64,000 bases of DNA from Canna indica (Eukaryota > Streptophyta > Magnoliopsida > Zingiberales > Cannaceae): NCBI GenBank assembly GCA_034359265.1, contig CP136890.1, positions 62,745,501 to 62,809,500 of the forward strand. The letters run 5' to 3'. The position numbers were made by a program, and so were the translations under genes. Below the pieces are notes generated by a model that saw nothing but the letters and a program-made list of their open reading frames with translations, ran no database searches and had not been told where the DNA came from. Positions 1-10,050 of this stretch are shown piece after piece; positions within the stretch are counted from its first letter, which is position 1, and the number at the start of each line of letters is the position of its first letter.

Positions 1-48
1 GTAGTTTGAGATTTCACCATCTCGTCGACATCTAGTCTCGATCCAAAA

Positions 49-1392
49 ATGACACTAGAGTTGGTAGCGTCTACACCTGCTAGGTTCGATGAGTCTAACT
101 TTGGTCTTTGGAAGAGTAGAATGTACACTTTCCTAAAGACTCAAGGTTTAGTTGTTTTTAATATGGTAAAGTCAAAATACATAGAACCTAAGATAAATAT
201 AGATGCATGGACCCAAGAACAAATTAATAGGTTTGAATTAAATGCTAAGGCAACAAATTGCATATATTGTTCTTTGGAAAATAACATCTTTGAAAAAGTC
301 ATGCATTGTACTTCGGTTTTTGATATTTGGTCAACTTTAAACATGCTATATGATTATGCCAAGACCGAAGAGATTGGCACTTCTAATGAAGGTAGTGTTG
401 ACAATGGTCATTCACCTACCACTAATCTTGATTTTGATGTCCATAGCTCTTCTAGTCAAAGGAGTAGCTCCAATAGCCGAAAAAGGAAGGTAGTGTGTCA
501 TGCATGCAAGGAAAAGGGGCATGTGAAGAAAAATTACTCTTCCATGAAGAACAAGGCAAAGAAGAGGTCAAACGCTTCCACATCATCATCTTATTCGAAT
601 GAAGCATCCTCTTACCATGGCTATGAAGCTAATTCAAAAGATTGCTTCATGAATACTAATGATGAGGTACACTCTTCTTTTTCTAGTCATGATAACAAAA
701 AGGGTAGTATTAATTCATCTAGTTCTCATGACATGCTTTATGATGAATTAATGGATGAATATAAAATCATGTATGCCTTGATGGTTAAAAAGGATAAAGA
801 AAACAAAAAATTAAAGAAGAAAAACTTGTCTCTTAGCTCTCATTTACATGATGCTAGACTAGAAAATGAGAAGCTAAAAATTAGTGTCTCTAATCCATGC
901 CATGATGTTTTAAGTATTGACACTAAGGATTTGAAAAACAAAAATGACATGTTAAAGAATGAAAATAACATGTAGGAAACCCAATTGCATGCTTTGCATA
1001 AATCTATGAATGATTTGAAAAATGAGATGTTGATTTTGAGTCGAAAAGTTAATACTTCTTCTCTTAATTCTAAAAATCAAAATGTCTCATTTAGGAAACC
1101 TCAAGAGAAAAATGTTTCCTTTAAGAATGCTCAATCTCATCATGTTTTTCATGCTAAACATTCTAACATTATACCTCATGTCCATAAGAAAAATGAAAAG
1201 AAGAGATTTAATGGACATTGTTTTTGTTGTGGTGTTTACGGGCATGCCAATTATGATTGCGCTTTTAAGATGAATCCAAGTGTGGCAAAGACACTTTGGG
1301 TTCCTAAGCCGTTTAACCCCTAAGGACCCAAAGCCATTTGGGTACCAAAAGTCTCATCTTCTTTTGTAGGGGGATGTACCACACAGGGGTAA
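49..1392 (+). pseudogene. gag of element A (UBN2-type capsid, coiled coil, two zinc knuckles), two in-frame stops
   Basis: The copia gag starts at ATG 49 (MTLELVAST...), at the same place as the gag starts of copies B (19203) and C (28023). The N-terminal 110 residues resemble the UBN2/retrotransposon-gag region (WKSRMYTFLKTQGL). The first CCHC knuckle near 497-540 has lost its last Cys (CHACKEKGHVKKNY). A Ser-rich stretch and a Lys/Glu/Asn-rich likely coiled coil follow, then a second intact knuckle (CFCCGVYGHANYDC) near 1219-1260. One in-frame TAG at 973-975, where copy C has Leu, splits the frame. A TAA at 1321-1323 precedes a conserved tail (GPKAIWVPK) that ends at TAA 1390-1392. In pol-bearing element D the same tail leads into protease; here it simply stops. 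The protein would form particles if translated, but both stops make this copy defective. Confidence 0.85.
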
Positions 1393-3183
1393 AGAAAAAT
1401 AGAATATTGAAGTTGACCTTGGATCCAAATGAGAAATCTCCAAGAGGTTGGAACTTCAAATCATCATGATGCCTAATGTATGGAAATTGGCATCTAGGTA
1501 TACTTTGTATCATCTCCTTACTTTGGTTTGTTTTATTTAACTTGGAGTTGTGATACATGTTTAATTTGAGTTATTTTTCCCACTCTTGCTAAAGAGTTCT
1601 TTGGAAAATATTTTTGATTTTTAATTTTCGATCTCTTCGGAGACCTATGTGGCCTATAACGGGCTAATGCGACCTTGCGGATCTAAATTGTAGGCTCATT
1701 TTAGCCTTTTGGTTTTCAACCAATAGGAAGGGTTGGAGATCATATGTTTCAAAATTTCATATTTTGAGATCTCTCGATTCGTTTTGGTTTCATGACAATT
1801 TTACTTGAAACGGATTTTTCACTATCTAGCTTAGGTTGAAATTTTCAAATGAAGTTTTCCATTTCACCTTGTTATTTAGTATGCTAACTTGCTAGTAGTT
1901 ATATCATTGTGCTACTAATGATTTTTGGCTTGCAAGTTGACATTTATGAAAATGGAAGGCTAATAATTAGGAGGAAAATGATAAGTTTGGCAAAATTCTC
2001 ATGTAAGAGGTATGTCTTTGAATTTCATAAAAATCTTAGCATAATACCTCAATATTCATGCTGCATTGGTGTCTCTATACTCATGATTAGAATTTCATGA
2101 TAAATCATTGAATTCTCATGAGTAGGTAGAATTTTAGTACTTAGGCAAGTTTCATTGAATGAAAGTTGCCCTAGGTTAAAATTTGACATTAGAGACTTCC
2201 TTTTTAAGTCCAAACTCATGAAACATGTTTAGATATACACATGACATGCTTTTAGGTGTCTAGAGTTGAAAATTCATGTGTAGATCATCAAAGTGATATG
2301 TAGATCATCTTAGGGGACTCAAAGTTAAAACGTTTGACCTAAGTCAATAATTTAACTTAGAAATCTCATATTTTGAGTTCAAACTTCACAAACATGTTTA
2401 GATTTACTCATGTTAGGTGTCCGTGTGTTTAAATTTGAAAAACTATGAGTAAAGGTTAAAACTTGATACTTAGCAATTTCTTGATACAATGCTTGTTTTT
2501 GAATGAAATCATGCTAAGGTAAAATTTTCACCAAATGACATTATTTTCATTTCAAACTTGATAAACATGCTTTCAATGATTATATATTGATATCTGGAAA
2601 GTTTGAATGAAAACTGAAAACTTCTGAAAAAAAGCTATTATTTATGAGAATGCTACTAGATTTCAGTTATTTTTAGAAAAATGCAGAAAGTTGATTTTTG
2701 GGTGATTCTTGAAACTGCATGTTCTCTGAAAAATCTAGATTTTTTTTAGTATAAGTTTCAAAAAATTTCAGTAAGAATATGATTTGATATGGGTTTTTGA
2801 AATTGGATTTAAAACGTTAGAGTATCGTTCTTCCCAAATGTTCATTTTTTCGATACTCTGATTTTTGGTCCAATCTTCGAATGAGACTTCAAGTATGATA
2901 TTTTGAACTCACTTTTGGTATCGTTCTAATATTTTAGAGAGAAAATTCATTTCTAAAATGATTTTTGACTCCTTGACCGATACTTGGAAATATCGATACT
3001 TGAGTTAGTACATGATTCCTAGTTTTGGTTTTTGACTATCTCTTCATGATATCATGTATTAATTAGTCTCTCATTCGATATGTTGTTTTCGTCCCTTGAG
3101 TTGGTTGACTTCGTTTTCATGAAAACTAGTTTTGAAGTCCAAACTTTGACCATAGTTGACTTTTCTAGCCCTTTTTTATTGAT
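1393..3183 (+). other. Long non-coding 3' half of element A
   Basis: There is no credible gene. Short ORFs here have no recognisable motif and are not shared in frame with the other copies. The stretch is AT-rich and built of degenerate repeats: phrases like AAACATGTTTAGAT...CATGT and TGACCTAAGTCAA recur near 2220-2250, 2335-2350 and 2385-2420. The reverse complement of the same sequence fills the matching part of B (7342-8594, 13625-15007, 17602-17909) and C (23610-26602), so it is part of the transposed unit. Confidence 0.8.
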
Positions 3184-3186
3184 GTC

Positions 3187-3370
3187 AAAAGGGGGAGAAA
3201 AATATAGGTAAAGGGGAAGAAAATATAGAAAAACCATGCATATAGATAGGGGGAGTTTATTTTCATAGATAGGAATGTTGATAGGGGGAGAAATCTCATG
3301 TTTGATATCCTTTGTGCTTTAATATATATATTTTCTTAAGGATGTTTGTCATCATCAAAAAGGGAGAGAT
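3187..3370 (+). other. Polypurine-tract array of element A
   Basis: Five purine boxes precede the LTR: AAAAGGGGGAGAAA at 3187, AAGGGGAAGAAA at 3211, ATAGGGGGAG at 3246 and at 3281, and AAAAAGGGAGAGAT ending at 3370 directly against the LTR. The last box is the likely plus-strand primer. Repeated tract-like boxes are a described trait of plant Sireviruses. Confidence 0.75.
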
Positions 3371-4657
3371 TGTTGGCCTAAGGTTCTCTACCTTGGTCTT
3401 AATCTCGATTTTGATGATAACAAACATGGAACTAATGTTTCATTGAGAAATCTTTCAGGTTCCATATCAATTAGCACTCGATGTCCTCGATCGGAAATAT
3501 TGAAGAAATCGGAAAATCAGAAGGACATTGATCGACGCGTTCGGGTTCATCGCCGAAATATCTAGATTTTCAATGTGTGCACCAAAGATGTCTTGGACGA
3601 GTCTAAAGAACGCAAGGAAAACCCGCCAATTTGATGCACGCTGAAGGCCGGAACCTAAAGATGAAGCACGCAAGAAAAATTCACAAGGAAATTGCCCTGC
3701 CCAGATTCGGTCGACCGAATATGGTGGAAAATTGGTAGTAGCCAATTTGGTCGACCGAAGTTCGCCCAAAAATGGCAGAATGCCACGTTCGCTTGGCCGA
3801 TTGATCCATCGGTCGATCGATGATCGATCGGCAAGCGATCGGGCATCGGCAACGGGCAAAAATACGCCCATTGACGAGCCATTTCATTTGGGGGTTATAA
3901 ATATCCACCCCAAACTCTCTTCCAAGCCTTGAATGATGCATCCAAGCTTCCATTGAGCCATATTTGATCATCTCTAAAGGATTTCTTGAGCCATCTCTTT
4001 GCAATCCCTAGTTTCCATGATAAAACCTTGATCTAGCCTTTGAACCTTCAAGATTCATCTTCTCAAGGCATCAAGATTTCTAGGGAGTTTCTTTTGGAGC
4101 TAAGTATAGTTTGATTTGTTTATTGCTCCAATTGTTATTGTATTTTCTTGGTTATTTTCATTGTATACCATTTGTGTAAACCTAGGTTGCTAGGTTTGAT
4201 TGAGTTGGTGGTTTCCTTGGTGTTAAGACTTAAACCCACCATTGTAAATGTAGTTTACTAGGATTAGTTGAGTTGTCCTTAGGTTGAGGTGGGAGAGTGC
4301 TCTCGGTAGGAAGGCATGATACTTCCGGGTGTGGAAGTGCCTTCGGTTTGAGAGCAGAAACTTTTCGGTGTAAAGTCCTCATTGTAAGGAAACTAATTAA
4401 TCTAGTTAAACTAGTTTGAAAATCCTAAGCGGGGTGCTTAGGTACTGGAGTAGGCATTGGGGCCGAACCACTATAATCAATGTGTTAGCATTGGTATATT
4501 TGTGTGTGCTAAATTGTTTTATTATTGCTTCCGCATTTAGTTGATAAATTGCAACTTGCCTAAGTAATCAAATAAATGATTAAAATCGGAATTAGGCGAA
4601 AGATTTAGATAACACACTATTCACCCCCCCCCCTCTAGTGTGGCCATTTCACCAACA
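3371..4657 (+). repeat. 3' LTR of element A (1287 bp)
   Basis: The LTR begins TGTTGGCCTAAGG and ends ATTTCACCAACA, so its termini form the inverted pair TGTTGG/CCAACA. The U3 part carries CGGTCGACCG dyads, then a TATA box (TTATAAATA, 3895-3903). It ends in a C-run followed by CTCTAGTGTGG, a tail shared with LTRs B, D, H and J. ORFs inside it (for example 3467-3871) are by-products of the dyad array. Confidence 0.92.
3700..3905 (+). promoter_or_regulatory. Dyad array and TATA box of LTR A
   Basis: CGGTCGACCG (3708-3717) and several degenerate copies (near 3750 and 3810-3840) lie just upstream of TTATAAATA at 3895-3903. The same order, dyads and then TATA, is seen in LTRs B, C and D. The TATA box is a likely retrotransposon promoter; a role for the dyads is inference. 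Confidence 0.6.
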
Positions 4658-4662
4658 AGAAT

Positions 4663-5446
4663 GACTTCTATTCGAATCTTACGAGCCTCCACTAACACTA
4701 CTAGAATAATGGCTATTAGCCACGGGGCTCACCTACGGCCGCCTAGGCCATCAGAACTATTGATGGCTTTTTGACGGCCGCAACGTCCGTGGCTGATGTA
4801 ACCAAATCAGTCGCGGCTCGCATATGGCCGCCTAAAGGCTTCGCACATAGCTGATGGGGCGCGCGGGGCTTGAAATAAAATAACTTCGTAGCGACGGCTT
4901 AGCGATGACATTAGTCACGACTAGCATTGGCTATCGCTTATTAATTAATGGCGCGAATGCGGTGCGAAAATAAAAAACTCTTCACCGACGGGTTAGTGTG
5001 GGCCACGTCATTCGTCAGTGATATTTTTAGTTAGATTCAACGGTTTACGGTCGGCCATCGACTTTTTATTTGTGTTCGCTCCTAACCCTTCCTCTTCTGC
5101 TTCTCTTCTTCTCTCCCATGTGTTACCGCTGCCGTAGTTGCCCGTCTTGCTGCCGCTGCCCTCGCCGCCCGTCGCCGCCCTCTGTCGGTTCCAGCCTTCC
5201 GTCGTCGGCCTCTTTTTCTCTATGAGCTAGGTATTCTATGGCCGCCCCATTGTGCCCCCTTTTGGATCCGATCACCACCACTGTCGGCGTCCACATGCCG
5301 AACGTCGACAGTGACGAATGGCGTTGGCGTGCAGACACCGGCACTAGGTTTCGGGCCGAATCCCTCAGCCCCAACCAGATGAACAGTAGCCGACAGCTAC
5401 TGCCGACTATTGTTTGATTAGGGGTTTAACCCCTAATCTTAGGTTT
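4663..5446. other. Spacer with a CACTA-like terminus; otherwise unassigned
   Basis: At 4696 the sequence CACTACTAGAATAATGG resembles the terminus of plant CACTA (En/Spm) transposons. It is followed by GC-rich, repeated subterminal words built on GGCCG and GTGGCTGATG up to about 4870. No matching inverted end was found, so the element is truncated or the match is fortuitous. From about 5080 a pyrimidine- and CG-rich stretch could be an old gene fragment, but no frame is convincing. A near-palindrome of GATTAGGGG and CCCCTAATC lies at 5416-5438. Confidence 0.45.
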
Positions 5447-5462
5447 TCCTAACAAGGAAGCA

Positions 5463-5651
5463 TCAATAAACACAGAAAATAATGACAGGATCATGCAAGT
5501 TTCTATCAATCCCTTGATAATCAGAGTCGTAGAAAGATATTACAGATGTGGGCATGTGTGGCCTTTGTGACCAAGCTATCTCGCCGATGATCATAATTAT
5601 CTGGGGCGATGGAGTTTCAGAATTATCTTCTCCCGTTATGTAGTCAATAAC
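5463..5651 (-). pseudogene. Gag-protease junction fragment of gypsy element K
   Basis: A 62-codon open stretch on the minus strand, ending in TGA at 5465-5463, has no start of its own because it is the downstream half of K's reading frame beyond insertion B. Joining at the ATAAC duplication keeps the frame from 20890 into 5651. The segment ISFYDSDYQGIDRNLHDP resembles the plant gypsy region just before the aspartic protease (FSDED..GV..PH.D). The catalytic Asp-Thr/Ser-Gly is not reached. I am fairly sure of the element assignment and less sure of the exact domain edge. Confidence 0.65.
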
Positions 5652-7341
5652 TATCCGTGAAATGGCCTACACAAGAGGGGGCTCGATAGTGTGTTATCTA
5701 AACTTTTCGCCTAATTCTGGTTTTAAACGTTTCTTATAAAACTTAGGCAAATTGCAATTTGTCGACTAAATGCGTAAGCGATAAGTAAGGCAATTAAACA
5801 CAAACAATATATCAATGCTAACACAATGATATAAAGTTGTTCAGCCCCAATGCCTAATCCACTACCGAAGCACCCCGCTTAGGATTTCAAAACTAGTTGA
5901 ATTAACTAGATTAATTAGCTTCCTTACAAAGAGGAATTTACACCGCAAAATCTCCGCTCTCAAACCGAAGGCACTTCCATACCTGGAAGTATCCAGCCTT
6001 CCTACTAAGAGCACTCTCTCACCTCAACCTAAGGGACAACTCAACTAATTCTAGTAAACTAAGTTTACAATGGTGGATTTAAGCCTTAACACCAAGGCAA
6101 CCACCAAATCAAACCGAGCGACCTAGGTTTACACAAATGATATACAATGAAAATAAACCATAAAATACACCAATAAATGGAGCAATGAATCAAACAATAA
6201 ATATTTAGCTACAAAAGAAACTCTCTAGTCCTCTTAGTACCTCAAGATGATGAATTGGTGAAGCTTGAAAGCTAAATCAAGGAGTGGGGATCAAAACTAG
6301 GGATCTTGCGAAGATGACTCAAAGAAAGCTTGTAGAGATGCAAGGAGTGACTCTTTGAGGCATAAAAGCATCAACAATGGTAAAGGAGAGAGTTTGGGAA
6401 GGATATTTATAACCCCCCAAACACCTGCTCGTGAACGGGCATTTTTCTAGCCATCAGTCAACAACTGTTGGTCGATCATCAGTCGACAAGCGACCGTGCA
6501 TCGCCAATGGGTAGAAAAATGACCGTTCACGAGCCTTGGTGTTTGGGGGGTTATAAATACCCATCATCGGTCGACCGACCGAGCGACCACCGAGCGACCG
6601 AATGCCTTCTGCTACTTTTGGGCACAGTTCGGTCGACCAAACCTGGGAAAATTGCTTGGTTTGGCTTAGTTTTCTACTTGTCTGTTTGTTTTTAGGTTCT
6701 GTCTTCGCTAAGTCCTCTTATATAACATTTTTAACTAACTATAAAACATAAATGTTATATAAGGATTACCCCCCATTTGGATTCAATAAAAATATCTAAA
6801 AAATCAAAATCATTCAAAATCAAAATCTAACTTTAGGGATCTAGTACAAATTTTCGGAAAACATAAATTTTATAATCTTCCGGGTCAAATATGGGTAGGC
6901 TAAAGGCTTCCAAAAAATCCTTAAAAATATATCGTTATCTAGTTTTTACCTAAGGAACAATTACCAGGACTTTTGGTACCAAGAAAATGTCTAGGTCATA
7001 TAGCCCTCCAAGGAGCTCCCTAGGCTTAGTGAATTTCAGGGCCGTTTTTCAATTTTTCGGGTTTTCATGTTTTGGGGTTCGGGTATTTTGGATTCTTTGC
7101 ATCATCATGAGGATTTACAACACATGTTAGACACCCTAAACAAACCTAAACTCTAACTTCCCGAAGAATCCTGAGCGACGACGAGCGTCCTTGTCGATTT
7201 CTCCGATTTTTCCGATCGGGGACGTCATGCGCTAATCGATCGACTTGGAAGATGAAAGTAATTCTCCATGAAATCATTAGTTCCATGTTTGTTATCATCA
7301 AAACAGAGATTAAGACCAAGGTTGAAAACCTTAGGCCAACA
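5652..7341 (-). repeat. 3' LTR of element B (1690 bp)
   Basis: On the plus strand it runs from TATCCGTGAAATGGCC to TTAGGCCAACA. It is 76 bp longer than the partner LTR at 19271-20884 (1614 bp), at least partly because of an inverted duplication around the promoter (6401-6563). A potential hairpin (TTATATAACATTT and AAATGTTATATAA) lies at about 6717-6762. It ends next to the minus-strand purine tract at 7342. Confidence 0.9.
6401..6563. repeat. Inverted duplication of the promoter region inside the 3' LTR of B
   Basis: The arm at 6401-6448 (GGATATTTATAACCCCCCAA...) and the arm at 6512-6563 (...TTGGGGGGTTATAAATACCC) are near-perfect reverse complements of about 48 bp, with a loop of about 63 bp. 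Each arm carries a TATA-like box, so two TATA boxes face opposite ways. The partner LTR (20025-20080) has only one copy. Confidence 0.8.
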
Positions 7342-8594
7342 ATCTTACTCTTTTTGATGATGCCAAACATCTTTAAGGAAATATATTCATTAAAGCACAA
7401 AGGATATCAATAATGGGATTTCTCCCCTTTTCAATATGCATATCTATGGAAATAAACTCCCCCCTATCTATATGCATGGTTTTCCTATATTTTCTTCCCT
7501 TTTTACCTATATTTTTCTCCCCCTTTTGACATCAATCAAAAAGGGCAAGAAAAGACAACCTATAGTCAAAGTTGAGACTCTAAAACTATTTTTCATGAAA
7601 CATAAAAATCTCAACCAAAGGGATGAAAAACAAATATTTAATATGAGACTAAATCATACTTGATATCATAGAATGATAAACATAATCTAAAACTAAGAAT
7701 CATGTAGTAACTTAAGTATCGATATTTTCAAGTATCGGTCAAATAGTCAAAAATCATTTTAGAAATAATTTTTTTCTCATCAAATGATTAGAACGATACC
7801 ACAAGTGAATTTAAAATATGATACTTCAAGTCTCATTTGAAAATCTAATGAAATTTCAAAGTATCGGAAAATTGAGCAACTTGAGAAGAGTGATACTTTG
7901 GTGGCATTTTCGTAAATAAGTGATATTTTTATGACATCTTCAGAAATCATTCAAACATTCAAAATACAAAGATATGGTCATGTAAAACATGTATATCAAG
8001 TTTGAAGTGAAAAAAAATGTCATTTGATCAAAATATGCACTTAGCACGGTTTCATTCGAAATAAGCATGAAGGCATGAAAATGGCTAAGTATCAAATTTT
8101 GCTATCTATCCATGTTTTCTCTAGCTTAGGCATCTAGGCATCTAACATGAGTGAATCTAAGTATGTGAGTCAAGTTTGGACTTAAAAGGAGGTTTCTAAG
8201 TCACTTTGTTGACTTAGGTCAAAGTATACTTCAAGTTACAAAAATCAAACTTTTAAATCCATATAAAATCTAATTCTTGACGAATTTTTTTGAATTTTTA
8301 ACTGGACAAACTATATTTTTTCAAGGAATCTACAGGTTCAAGAATAAGTCAAAAATTAGTTTTCTTTAAATTCATAAAATTCCTGAAAGTACAAGGGCAT
8401 TTTTCGTAAATTTCAGGTATTTTTCAAAAAGTTATCTTTTTTATTCAAACTTTCCAAATATCGTTGAAGGATCATTTGAAATGCATGTGCCAAGTTTGAG
8501 CTCAAAATGAATTTTCTAAGTCTAATCAAAAACTCATTTTTAAGATATCGCTCAAGATATCAAAATCATTTTTAGAAATGATTTCACTCAAAGA
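7342..8594 (-). other. Non-coding 3' part of element B, with purine-tract boxes
   Basis: Directly beside the LTR lie minus-strand purine boxes (plus-strand complements near 7343-7355, 7425-7433, 7461-7472 and 7520-7530). Beyond them is AT-rich non-coding sequence homologous to A's 1393-3183, containing GTTGACTTAGGTCAAAG near 8210. No gene is supported. It is interrupted at 8595-8599 by element M's target duplication. Confidence 0.75.
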
Positions 8595-8599
8595 ATAGT

Positions 8600-8861
8600 T
8601 ATTGAATAATAGTTTGTATGTAGTTCATTTCCAATAATTGTCCATTTTAATACTTGTTTCAGGTAACAAATAATTTCGTTAAGTAGCTGCATAGTCTATG
8701 TTAAATAAGATGTAGCACAAGGGCATACTAGTCTTTTTTACTTTTCATTAATAGACCATATAAATAATCTTTTCTACTTTTTTACTTCATATCTATTTTT
8801 TCCCCCTTTTGTTCTCCTCTCCACTTCGATGCTCAGATGAAGATGATCCTGGACTGCAATA
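8600..8861 (+). repeat. 5' LTR of element M (262 bp)
   Basis: It starts TATTGAATAATAG and ends GGACTGCAATA, giving inverted termini TATTG/CAATA instead of TG/CA. The boundary is fixed by the ATAGT duplication on the left and the primer-binding site on the right. Confidence 0.9.
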
Positions 8862-8877
8862 TGGTATCAGAGCGGGT
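8862..8877 (+). other. Primer-binding site of element M
   Basis: TGGTATCAGAGCGGGT follows the LTR with no gap. It is complementary to the 3' end of plant initiator methionine tRNA, the usual copia primer. Confidence 0.9.
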
Positions 8878-8988
8878 CTTCAAGATTGATCGCCATGATT
8901 ATTGAAGTAGAGTTGGGAAGATTTGAAGCTTGCGACAGAGGATTCACTCATGGCAAGAAATTGTTGGGCAAGCGCCGCGAGATCTGTA

Positions 8989-10050
8989 ATGGTGGAATCA
9001 TAGAACATCCAAGACATCGGTTCTTCTTCTGAGATTGCTGAAATTGATGATAGTCCCTACATCATCCAGGGAAATGACAATCATGGTATGAATCTTGTCT
9101 CATTTCAACTCATAGGGCAGGAAAATTACTTGCCCTGGAAAGAGTCTATGCTCATTTCGTTGTCTACAAAAAACAAGGTTGGTTTTATCGATGGAAGCGA
9201 TGCAACGATCTGGTTCCTTCTTGGATTTTACAGTCCATTTCCCCAAATTTGTGTAGGAGCATTTTATATGCAAAAACGGCGATGAAGATGTGGAACGAAT
9301 TAGAGGGTAGATTTGGAAGAAGCAGTGAACCAAGAATCTTCGAAATACAAATGTTAATCAGCGCTACTAGACAAGGTAATATGTCAATTGCTGATTATTT
9401 TACCAAGTTGAAAAGCCTATGGGATGAATTAGATGCTTTGGAAGCTGGTTCTAAATGCAATTGTGAAATGGGAAAGCTAAATGTTGAAAAATGTAGAATG
9501 AGGCAATCATGCATTGTGAAATGGGAAAGCTAAATGTTGAAAAATGTAGAATGAGGCAATTCATGATGGGGTTGAATGAATCATATGTTGCAATAAGGGG
9601 ACAGATTCTACTTATGAGGCCCTTACCTAATATCAATCATGTATATGCAATGCTAGAGCAAGAGCAAACTCAAAGACAAGTGAATGTTTATGCAAATTCC
9701 AATATAGATAGTGTTGCCTTAAATAGCACACATCAATTCACTGGAAATAGCAACAGATTTGGAAAAAATAAAAATTAGTTTGTGGCTAAAAAGTCCTGTG
9801 ATTACTGTCAGAGGCTTGGACACACGCGTGAAGTGTGTTTTAAACTTCATGAGTACTCTCCTGGACACAAATTATACAAAGGAAAACAAAGGGCCAATTA
9901 TCAATATCAGAATGAGAGACAAGCTCACAATGTGCAAACACCCAAACATGAAGAAAATGTGGAAGAAAATAGTAACTCTGGACTTTAGAACAAACCTGAC
10001 AATGAACTGGGAGCATTCACGGATAAGCAAATCAGCCAATTGATGAACTT
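8989..10050 (+). pseudogene. gag of element M, disrupted
   Basis: The likely start is ATG 8989 (MVES, then a TAG). The open part from 9088 matches the N-terminal gag region of short plant copia elements (ENYLPWKESMLISLSTKNK, then GFIDGS). After 9225 the frame shifts and continues as KTAMKMWNELEGRFGRSSEP near 9280-9340. A 53-bp direct duplication at 9462-9560 shifts the frame again. A CCHC knuckle (CDYCQRLGHTREVC) is intact at about 9796-9840. A functional product would package the element RNA; this copy cannot make it. Confidence 0.8.
9462..9560 (+). repeat. 53-bp direct tandem duplication in gag of M
   Basis: The 46-bp segments 9462-9507 and 9515-9560 (TGTGAAATGGGAAAGC...) are identical, with period 53. 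Since 53 is not a multiple of three, the duplication breaks the frame. Confidence 0.9.

Larger units (their letters stand above)
1..4657 (+). mobile_element. Element A: gag-only Sirevirus-like copia LTR element (5' LTR outside window)
   Basis: The window opens a few bases inside the element: by alignment with copy B, the primer-binding site and 5' LTR end lie just upstream of base 1. Order seen: gag (49-1392), about 1.8 kb of non-coding DNA, five purine-tract boxes, then a complete 3' LTR at 3371-4657. No protease, integrase, RT or RNase H motif occurs between gag and the LTR. Copies B and C have the same layout, so the missing pol is a family feature and not damage to one copy. The five bases after the LTR are AGAAT; the matching 5' duplication would lie outside the window. 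Confidence 0.88.

Noticed and set aside
3467..3932. Overlapping ORFs of 66-134 codons on both strands in LTR A
   Set aside because: They run through the CGGTCGACCG array, which is open in many frames and gives repetitive S-T-D-R-P peptides. No start context or conserved product; same artefact at 23002-23289, 28857-29357, 45849-46140, 52795-53217 and 59466-60020.
5416..5438. GATTAGGGG/CCCCTAATC palindrome as telomere-like or regulatory repeat
   Set aside because: A single copy that does not match the plant telomere repeat TTTAGGG; nothing nearby needs it.
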